A stretch of 64,000 bases of DNA from Colwellia sp. (GTDB lineage: Bacteria; Pseudomonadota; Gammaproteobacteria; Enterobacterales; Alteromonadaceae). Under the pieces are notes generated by a model that was not told the DNA's origin, did not search any database, and was given only the letters and a program-made list of their open reading frames with translations. The stretch spans positions 682,001 to 746,000 of the forward strand of contig NZ_JABSPA010000002.1 in NCBI RefSeq assembly GCF_013214175.1, written 5' to 3'. A program made the position numbers and the translations under genes. This document shows, one piece after another, positions 57,654-64,000 of this stretch. The stretch's first letter is position 1. Every line of letters starts with the position of its first letter.

Positions 57654-58885
57654 TGGTCATTAATAATCGCCAAACTAACCAAACTAACCAAACTAACCAA
57701 ACTAACCAAACTAACCAAACTAACCAAACTAAGCAAGCTAAAGCAAAAACCTTGCTCGTTATGGCGGGTGGTACCGGTGGTCATATATTCCCAGGTCTTG
57801 CGGTAGCGGATGAGCTAAAAGCGCAAGGCTGGCATATTCATTGGCTGGGCACCGCAGATCGTATGGAAGCTCAAATCGTACCTGAGCATGGCTATGATAT
57901 TTCTTTTATTAACATCAGCGGTCTGCGTGGTAAACGCTTGTTAGCAATGCTGGTTATGCCAGTTAAATTGCTGCGATCGCTAATACAAGCCCGACGGGTT
58001 ATTAAAACAATTAAACCAGATGTGGTTTTAGGAATGGGCGGTTATGCCAGCGCCCCGGGCGGTTTGGCAGCATGGCTTAGTAAAATCCCCTTAATTGTCC
58101 ATGAGCAAAACGCCGCGGCAGGTTTAAGTAATAGGTTATTAGCGCGCATTGCCAATAAAATATGTTGCGCATTCCCTAATGCCTTTGCTAGTGATATTGA
58201 TGTCGAAGTAGTTGGCAACCCTTTGCGTGCTTCAATTGGCCAGCAAGACTCGTTATCTCAGAAAAAATCAGCTAAGCAAGCAGAACATGAAATTGTTGAT
58301 AAAAAGCCGAGTAAAAATATATTGGTGGTTGGCGGCAGTTTGGGTGCACAAGTGTTAAATGAAGTGATGCCCAGCAGCTTTGCTTGCTTATCGAGTAGTG
58401 ATGATGATTTTTCAATTTGGCATCAAACAGGCGCAAGTAAACAAGAGCAAGTTATTGCATCTTATGCAGAGCAAGGTCTGGCAACGGGTAAGGTGAAAAT
58501 CACTGAATTCATCAAGGATATGGCCCAAGCCTATCATTGGGCTGATATTGTCATTTGTCGTGCCGGCGCTTTAACGGTTTCAGAATTAGCCATGGCAGCA
58601 ACGCCAGCTGTTTTTGTGCCTCTGCCGCATGCAGTAGATGATCACCAAACAAAAAATGCCCTTTACTTGGTCAACCGTGATGCAGCAAAACTGTTACCAC
58701 AAAGACAATTAAATGAAGCGACTATAACAGCGTTAATTACCGAGCTATTTGACCAGCCGGAAACATTGGCAAAGATGGCTAAAGCTGCTTTTACCGCGGC
58801 AAACAGTGATGCAAGTCAAAAAGTCGCAGAATTGTGCCAACAGCTTGCACCAGCTAATGGCGCAGAACTTAGCGCTAATAAATAA
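57653..58885 (+). CDS. murG: UDP-GlcNAc:lipid I transferase MurG
   Basis: This 410-residue GT-B glycosyltransferase makes lipid II on the inner face of the membrane. The first glycine loop is MAGGTGGHIFPGLAVA, followed by GMGGYASAPGG, HEQNAAAG and the UDP-GlcNAc site in the RAGALTVSEL region. It is about 55 residues longer than E. coli MurG (355): the N-terminus carries a tail of repeated NQT units before the first strand, and there is a Lys/Ser-rich insertion near residue 200. Its ATG overlaps the ftsW stop (TAATG). Confidence 0.96.
   Translation: MVINNRQTNQTNQTNQTNQTNQTNQTKQAKAKTLLVMAGGTGGHIFPGLAVADELKAQGWHIHWLGTADRMEAQIVPEHGYDISFINISGLRGKRLLAMLVMPVKLLRSLIQARRVIKTIKPDVVLGMGGYASAPGGLAAWLSKIPLIVHEQNAAAGLSNRLLARIANKICCAFPNAFASDIDVEVVGNPLRASIGQQDSLSQKKSAKQAEHEIVDKKPSKNILVVGGSLGAQVLNEVMPSSFACLSSSDDDFSIWHQTGASKQEQVIASYAEQGLATGKVKITEFIKDMAQAYHWADIVICRAGALTVSELAMAATPAVFVPLPHAVDDHQTKNALYLVNRDAAKLLPQRQLNEATITALITELFDQPETLAKMAKAAFTAANSDASQKVAELCQQLAPANGAELSANK
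57671..57733 (+). repeat. Nine-base in-frame tandem repeat in murG
   Basis: CAAACTAAC is repeated six times perfectly, followed by a seventh copy with one change. It encodes repeated Gln-Thr-Asn at the N-terminus of MurG. Copy number change would keep the frame. Confidence 0.97.
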
Positions 58886-58904
58886 GAAGTAATGAAGAGA
58901 AAAT

Positions 58905-60434
58905 ATGATTAAGCAAACTAATTTAAATACCAACTCAATTACTAGCTCAGCTATTAGTACGGGCTCAAGTACTAAATCAAGTAAAGCTAGCAACTCATAC
59001 GCAGTTCAGATCCCTGAAATGCGTCGGGTTAAGCGTATCCACTTTGTTGGTATAGGTGGCGCAGGCATGGGCGGAATTGCTGAGGTATTGCTTAATGAAG
59101 GCTACCAAATTTCTGGCTCGGATATAGGTGAAAACCAGGTAGTTAAACGTTTAACAGCCTTAGGTGCAGATATTATTATTGGCCATCAAGCAGAAAATGT
59201 CGCCCAGGCGAGCGTAATTGTTGTTTCTACCGCGATCAGTAGTGATAACCCTGAGCTAGTTGCGGCAAATAAATTACGTATTCCCGTGGTTAGACGCGCA
59301 GAAATGTTGGCCGAGTTAATGCGTTTTCGCCATGGTATTGCTATTGCGGGTACTCATGGGAAAACCACAACAACTAGCTTAATTGCCAGTATTTTTGCCC
59401 AAGGACAATTGGATCCTACCTTTGTTATTGGCGGTTTACTCAACAGTGCTGGTACCAATGCACGATTAGGTAGCAGTCGCTACTTGATAGCTGAAGCCGA
59501 TGAAAGTGATGCCTCTTTTTTACACTTACAACCAATGGTTGCTGTGATCACCAATATCGATGCCGACCATATGGAAACTTATGGCGGTGACTTCGAAAAA
59601 CTCAAAGACACTTATATAGAGTTTTTACATAACCTACCTTTCTACGGCCTAGCTGTTGTCTGTATCGATGATCCGGTAGTGCGGGAGTTATTACCACGCA
59701 TTAGCCGTCAAGTGATTACCTATGGTTTTTCTGAAGATGCCGATGTCAGAGCGGTAAATTACCAACAAGATGGCGCTGTTAGTCATTTTACTGTAGAGGT
59801 TGCCGGTCAAGCTCCACTAGCTATGAGTGTAAACATGCCGGGTCAACACAATGTATTAAATGCCTTGGCTGGTGTCGCCGTTGCCAAAGACGAAGGTGTT
59901 AATGATGACGCCATATGCCAAGCATTAACCGAGTTTGCCGGTATCGGTCGACGTTTCGAGCAACTAGCTGGTTTGACTACTGCTGCCGGCGATATGGTTT
60001 TAATCGATGATTATGGTCATCATCCGAGTGAAGTAAAAGCCACTATTCTAGCTATGCGCCAAGGTTGGCCGGATAAGCGTTTAGTCATGGTTTTCCAACC
60101 ACACCGTTACTCTAGAACCCGTGATTTATATGAAGACTTTGTTGAAGTGCTTTCAGATGTTGACTGTCTATTTTTACTCGATGTTTATGCAGCCGGAGAA
60201 ACACCCATCTCAACAGCTGATAGTAAAAGCTTAGCGCGATCAATTCGTCAACGTGGTCAAATAGAGCCTGTTTATGTCAGTGATGTTGATAAGTTAGCGC
60301 AATTACTTGCCAACCAGCTGCAAGATAATGACATGGTGATTACCCAAGGCGCCGGTAGTATAGGCGCCGTAGCCAAAAACCTAGCCGAACATAGTTTATT
60401 GCATGTTAATTCCGCTGTTAAAGGTACTGAGTAA
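58905..60434 (+). CDS. murC: UDP-MurNAc:L-alanine ligase MurC
   Basis: This 509-residue ligase adds the first amino acid, L-alanine, to UDP-MurNAc. The N-terminal domain has [17 protein letters not shown], the ATP site is [17 protein letters not shown], and [11 protein letters not shown] and [13 protein letters not shown] are MurC signatures. It is slightly longer than E. coli MurC (491) because of a Ser/Thr/Asn-rich low-complexity N-terminal stretch of about 32 residues. It starts 19 bases after murG, and ddlB overlaps its last base. The usual neighbour murB is absent here. Confidence 0.97.
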   Translation: MIKQTNLNTNSITSSAISTGSSTKSSKASNSYAVQIPEMRRVKRIHFVGIGGAGMGGIAEVLLNEGYQISGSDIGENQVVKRLTALGADIIIGHQAENVAQASVIVVSTAISSDNPELVAANKLRIPVVRRAEMLAELMRFRHGIAIAGTHGKTTTTSLIASIFAQGQLDPTFVIGGLLNSAGTNARLGSSRYLIAEADESDASFLHLQPMVAVITNIDADHMETYGGDFEKLKDTYIEFLHNLPFYGLAVVCIDDPVVRELLPRISRQVITYGFSEDADVRAVNYQQDGAVSHFTVEVAGQAPLAMSVNMPGQHNVLNALAGVAVAKDEGVNDDAICQALTEFAGIGRRFEQLAGLTTAAGDMVLIDDYGHHPSEVKATILAMRQGWPDKRLVMVFQPHRYSRTRDLYEDFVEVLSDVDCLFLLDVYAAGETPISTADSKSLARSIRQRGQIEPVYVSDVDKLAQLLANQLQDNDMVITQGAGSIGAVAKNLAEHSLLHVNSAVKGTE

Positions 60435-61396
60435 TGACTAGCGATATCAGCAGTGAATTGGTGCAGCTAAAACAGCTTAAGCAAGAGAAGATTGCTGTGC
60501 TTTACGGTGGTAACTCTGCAGAGCGTGAAGTGTCACTTAATTCTGGACAAGCTATTGCTAATGGTCTTGAGCAAGCAGGTTTTGATGTGGTGTTAATCGA
60601 TACCAAATTTGTGTCTTTGACTGATTTGCTTAGTAAAAAAATAGACCGGGTTTTCATTGCTCTGCATGGTCGGGGCGGCGAAGATGGTTGTTTACAAGGT
60701 GCGCTTGAGTACATGGGCATTCCTTATACTGGCTCGAATGTTTTAGGCTCTTCGCTTTCAATGGATAAGGTACGCAGTAAACAAATTTTTAAAGCCTGTG
60801 ACTTACCAACAGCGCCCTTCGCCGTTGTTGATAAGAACGACTTCGAAGACTTGTCATTAAAGACTATATTGACTGAGTTAGGCGGTCGAGTCATGGTAAA
60901 ACCCGCTAATGAAGGCTCAAGCATTGGTATGGCACAAGCACAAACCATTGAGCAACTGCGCAATGCCTTAATTGAAGCTTTTGGTTTTGATCAACAAGTA
61001 TTACTTGAAGCCTGGATTGATGGCCCTGAATATACTGTCGCTATTCTCGGTGATAAAGCGTTACCAGCGATTCATATGGAAACACCACGTGAGTTTTATG
61101 ATTACGAAGCAAAATATCAATCAACAAGTACCCAGTATCACTGCCCATGTGGTTTAAGTGAACAGGATGAAAATGAATTGAAAGCCTTATCTGTTAAAGC
61201 CTTTAATGCCACCGGTGCTCAAGGCTGGGGTCGGGTAGATATTATGCGTAATAACAAGGGAGAATGGCAGCTATTAGAAGTGAATACTGTACCAGGGATG
61301 ACAGAAACATCATTGGTACCAAAAGCCGCCAAGGTATACGGTTTGAATTTCAGTGAGCTAGTGACGCAAATTTTATTGCTTAGCATAAAAGCATAA
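60434..61396 (+). CDS. ddlB: D-alanine:D-alanine ligase
   Basis: This 320-residue ATP-grasp enzyme joins two D-alanines for the MurF step. It shows [17 protein letters not shown], the ATP-binding [14 protein letters not shown], the catalytic [15 protein letters not shown] and the C-terminal [17 protein letters not shown]. Length is close to E. coli DdlB (306). It lies between murC and ftsQ as in the E. coli cluster, which supports DdlB over the unlinked DdlA. Confidence 0.97.
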   Translation: MTSDISSELVQLKQLKQEKIAVLYGGNSAEREVSLNSGQAIANGLEQAGFDVVLIDTKFVSLTDLLSKKIDRVFIALHGRGGEDGCLQGALEYMGIPYTGSNVLGSSLSMDKVRSKQIFKACDLPTAPFAVVDKNDFEDLSLKTILTELGGRVMVKPANEGSSIGMAQAQTIEQLRNALIEAFGFDQQVLLEAWIDGPEYTVAILGDKALPAIHMETPREFYDYEAKYQSTSTQYHCPCGLSEQDENELKALSVKAFNATGAQGWGRVDIMRNNKGEWQLLEVNTVPGMTETSLVPKAAKVYGLNFSELVTQILLLSIKA

Positions 61397-61417
61397 GGCC
61401 AGAGTAAGAAGGATATT

Positions 61418-62287
61418 ATGGTAAAAAAACAGCAAGTAGATAGTAAAAAAACACGCCAATTAGGCCAAGGTACAGCCTTGTATTTTGGTTTGGGTTTGCT
61501 GTTTTTTATTGTCGTGCTGTTTAGTTTAATTACCATCAGTTGGTGGCTTACCCAGCATTTTATTGGCCAAGAAAGTGCGCCGGTAACTTCTATCGTCATT
61601 TCCGGGGAAATGCCCTATAGCCAACGTAACGATATCCTTAATGCAATTGAGCAAGTTGATATGGGCAATTTCTTCCAAGTAGATGTCAACGAAGTGCAAA
61701 GTTATGTGCTTACGCTACCTTGGGTTTACTCGGTCGCAGTAAGAAAACAGTGGCCAAACAAATTAAAAATTTATGTGGTCGATCAAAAACCAGTTGCATT
61801 TTGGAATGGTAACTTTCTAATTAATCAGCTTGGTCACGTTTTTCAGGCAGAAATGAGTCGCATAAATCATTATCTGCCTAGCTTTTTTGGCCCGGAAGGA
61901 AGTGAGTTGCTGGCGTTAGAAAATTATCGAGATCTCAACGGTTTACTTGAGTTTAAAGCACTGTCGATAGATGAGTTAGTGCTGAGTGAACGCTTCTCTT
62001 GGCAACTAACCTTAGACGATGGCGTAACCCTAAATTTAGGGCGTGAAGAGCGAGTTGAGCGGATTCAACGCTTTATGGATGTTTATCCAATAATCAAAGC
62101 ACAGCTCAAAGCAAAAATAATTGCGGAAAAACAGCAAAATCAGGCAGTTGATTACATCGATTTACGGTATGATACGGGATTGGCTGTTGGTTGGAAAACT
62201 GTAGATAAAATAAGCCAGAATAAATTGCTAAAAAATAATGATAATAATCACCTAAAAGCAGTGCCTCAAATGAGCACAATCAGTTAA
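61418..62287 (+). CDS. ftsQ: Cell division protein FtsQ
   Basis: This 289-residue bitopic divisome protein has a basic cytoplasmic N-terminus, one membrane helix (about 24-46), a POTRA domain (about 53-125, starting VTSIVISGEMPYSQRNDI) and a C-terminal FtsQ domain with LPWVYSVAVRKQWPNKL and WKTV near the end. It binds FtsL and FtsB in the periplasm. It follows ddlB by 21 bases and precedes ftsA by 13. Confidence 0.95.
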   Translation: MVKKQQVDSKKTRQLGQGTALYFGLGLLFFIVVLFSLITISWWLTQHFIGQESAPVTSIVISGEMPYSQRNDILNAIEQVDMGNFFQVDVNEVQSYVLTLPWVYSVAVRKQWPNKLKIYVVDQKPVAFWNGNFLINQLGHVFQAEMSRINHYLPSFFGPEGSELLALENYRDLNGLLEFKALSIDELVLSERFSWQLTLDDGVTLNLGREERVERIQRFMDVYPIIKAQLKAKIIAEKQQNQAVDYIDLRYDTGLAVGWKTVDKISQNKLLKNNDNNHLKAVPQMSTIS

Positions 62288-62300
62288 GAGTTTAAGTTAA

Positions 62301-63536
62301 ATGCCTAAAGCAGCAGAAAGAAAATTAGTGGTTGGCCTTGATATTGGTACTTCAAAAATATCTGTCGCCGTTGGAGAAGTTACCCCAGACAACCAGTTAA
62401 GTATTATTGGTGTCGGTAATCAGCCAGCTCGCGGTATGGATAAAGGTGGAGTTAATGACTTGAATTTAGTTATTCAAGCCATTCAACGTGCCATTAATGA
62501 AGCTGAATTAATGGCCGATTGCCAAATAAGCTCAATCTATTTAGGTATTTCTGGTAAACATATTAGTTGTCAAAATGAAAATGGCATGGTGCCAATTAAT
62601 GACAACGAAGTTATTCAAGAAGATGTCGACAATGTTATTCACACTGCCCGTTCAGTGCCAATATCAGCGGAACGTCGTATGTTACATGTGCTGCCGCAAG
62701 AATATAGTATTGATTGTCAAGATGGTATTAAAAGCCCTATTGGCATGTCAGGTGTTCGCATGGAGGCAAAAGTTCATATAGTAACTTGTGCCAATGATAT
62801 GGCGAAAAACCTAGTTAAATGTGTTGAACGCTGTGATTTAACTGCCGACCAATTAATTTTTTCAGCGCTAGCGTCAAGTTATGCGGTGTTAACCGATGAT
62901 GAAAAAGAATTAGGCGTTTGTGTCGTTGACATGGGTGCCGGTACTATGGATATTTCAGTGTTTACTGGCGGTACTTTACGACATACCGCGGTAATACCTG
63001 TGGCCGGAAATCAAGTAACCAGTGATATTTCTAAAATATTTAGAACACCATTAAGTCATGCTGAAGATATTAAAGTGCAATATGCTTGTGCGTTAAAGCA
63101 ATTAGTTAGCATGGAAGAAAGTATCGATGTGCCAAGTGTTGGTGGTCGTCCGGCACGCTCTATGTCACGTCATACCTTATCTGAAGTAGTAGAGCCAAGG
63201 TATCAAGAGTTATTTGAGCTAATTCAAGATGAAATTAGAGAATCAGGCTTAGCAGATCAAATTGCTGCGGGTTATGTACTAACCGGCGGCACGGCAAAAA
63301 TGGAAGGTGTACTTGAATTTGCCGAAGAAATATTTCAAATGCCAGTTCGTATTGCCAGTCCTTTGGCAGTACAAGGGCTAAAAGAATATGTTAATGACCC
63401 AAGTTATGCCACTGTTGTTGGTCTTTTGCATTATGGCATGCAAGCCGCCAGTGAAGCCGAAAGTTTAACTAAAAAACGCGAAAGTGTTGGTGATTTTTGG
63501 TCAAGAATTCATGCCTGGTTTAAAGGCGAATTCTAG
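62301..63536 (+). CDS. ftsA: Cell division protein FtsA
   Basis: This 411-residue actin-like ATPase anchors FtsZ filaments to the membrane. It shows VGLDIGTSKISVAVGE (phosphate 1), the 1C subdomain in place of actin 1B, VVDMGAGTMDISVF (phosphate 2), GYVLTGGTAKMEGV (adenosine) and a C-terminal amphipathic targeting helix in FWSRIHAWFKGEF. Length is near E. coli FtsA (420). It lies immediately upstream of ftsZ with a 145-base gap that may carry extra ftsZ promoters. Confidence 0.97.
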   Translation: MPKAAERKLVVGLDIGTSKISVAVGEVTPDNQLSIIGVGNQPARGMDKGGVNDLNLVIQAIQRAINEAELMADCQISSIYLGISGKHISCQNENGMVPINDNEVIQEDVDNVIHTARSVPISAERRMLHVLPQEYSIDCQDGIKSPIGMSGVRMEAKVHIVTCANDMAKNLVKCVERCDLTADQLIFSALASSYAVLTDDEKELGVCVVDMGAGTMDISVFTGGTLRHTAVIPVAGNQVTSDISKIFRTPLSHAEDIKVQYACALKQLVSMEESIDVPSVGGRPARSMSRHTLSEVVEPRYQELFELIQDEIRESGLADQIAAGYVLTGGTAKMEGVLEFAEEIFQMPVRIASPLAVQGLKEYVNDPSYATVVGLLHYGMQAASEAESLTKKRESVGDFWSRIHAWFKGEF

Positions 63537-63681
63537 AGGAAAGAGCTAAAAGCTAGATTAAAGAAATAGTGTGGTGAGCTGTTACAGGAAGTAACAGTAT
63601 TCTCGTGTTGTTGTTAAGCAGTAGTATTAGCAACAACAAATTAAGTATTTTAAGTAATTGTAAGTAAAACGGAGAGAGAGA

Positions 63682-64000
63682 ATGTTTGAATTAATGGAAG
63701 ACCATAACGAAGAAGCGATAATTAAAGTTATCGGCGTTGGCGGCGGTGGTGGTAATGCTGTTGAACACATGGTTTCACAAACGATTGAAGGTGTTGAATT
63801 TGTTACGGCAAATACTGACTCACAAGCGTTACGAAACTCTTCTGCAGATGTTACTTTACAGCTTGGCGCAAACGTCACTAAAGGCTTAGGCGCTGGTGCA
63901 AACCCTGAAATTGGTCGTTGTGCAGCTGAAGAAGATAGAGAAACTATTAAGCAAGCCCTACAAGGTGCTGATATGATCTTTATCGCAGCAGGTATGGGCG
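63682..64000 (+). CDS. ftsZ: Cell division protein FtsZ, 5' part only
   Basis: The first 106 codons of FtsZ lie before the window end. The tubulin-like GTPase begins [30 protein letters not shown] and continues through NTDSQAL and [12 protein letters not shown] to IFIAAGMG, just before the tubulin signature. GGAGAGAGAGA precedes the ATG. FtsZ polymerises into the Z ring; ftsA directly upstream completes the expected order. Confidence 0.98.
   Translation, partial: MFELMEDHNEEAIIKVIGVGGGGGNAVEHMVSQTIEGVEFVTANTDSQALRNSSADVTLQLGANVTKGLGAGANPEIGRCAAEEDRETIKQALQGADMIFIAAGMG

Overview
The window is a gene-dense, AT-rich chromosomal segment of a marine gammaproteobacterium of the order Alteromonadales, most likely Colwellia or a close relative. 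This rests on protein sequence character, on conserved gene orders (argR/mdh divergent, ispB/rplU-rpmA/obgE, the full dcw cluster), on a stand-alone HptA phosphotransfer protein beside arcA as in Shewanella, and on an interspersed palindromic repeat. The genus is inferred from memory of relatives; no search was run. I saw no rRNA, tRNA, prophage, insertion sequence or CRISPR array.

Layout. 1-12 kb: the 5' end of rapA, a PIN-PhoH ATPase, a large hybrid sensor kinase resembling ArcS, argR, mdh, ispB, rplU-rpmA, obgE and folA. 11.5-19 kb: gltBD (glutamate synthase) and folE2, with a MITE-like repeat between them. 19-23.3 kb: hptA, arcA, a second histidine kinase and rsmC. 23.3-27.5 kb: a lysine riboswitch followed by a DapD-type succinyltransferase, a LysA-like decarboxylase and an M14 (AstE/AspA-type) deacylase, ending in a tandem array of hairpin repeats. 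27.5-33 kb: a TraF-like/outer-membrane protein, a Zur-box-controlled small Cys/His protein and a His-rich zinc-type TonB receptor, then cvfB. 33.4-46.5 kb: an RND efflux pair, a TPR hybrid kinase with a small membrane partner, a DyP peroxidase, a transglutaminase-like protein and an acyl-CoA dehydrogenase. 46.7-64 kb: the division and cell wall cluster mraZ-rsmH-ftsL-ftsI-murE-murF-mraY-murD-ftsW-murG-murC-ddlB-ftsQ-ftsA-ftsZ, with ftsZ cut by the window end.

How the genes work together. The ArcS-like kinase (no HPt of its own), HptA and ArcA can form a complete three-protein redox phosphorelay, and two ArcA-like direct-repeat boxes precede arcA. The riboswitch operon can supply three steps of lysine/DAP synthesis, with the M14 protein a plausible stand-in for DapE. 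The Zur box and His-rich receptor form a zinc-acquisition unit. The dcw cluster provides the lipid II pathway from UDP-MurNAc to lipid II (without murB) plus the core divisome, behind a promoter carrying three MraZ-type repeats. Several dcw junctions from murF to murC carry short tandem repeats or low-complexity expansions.
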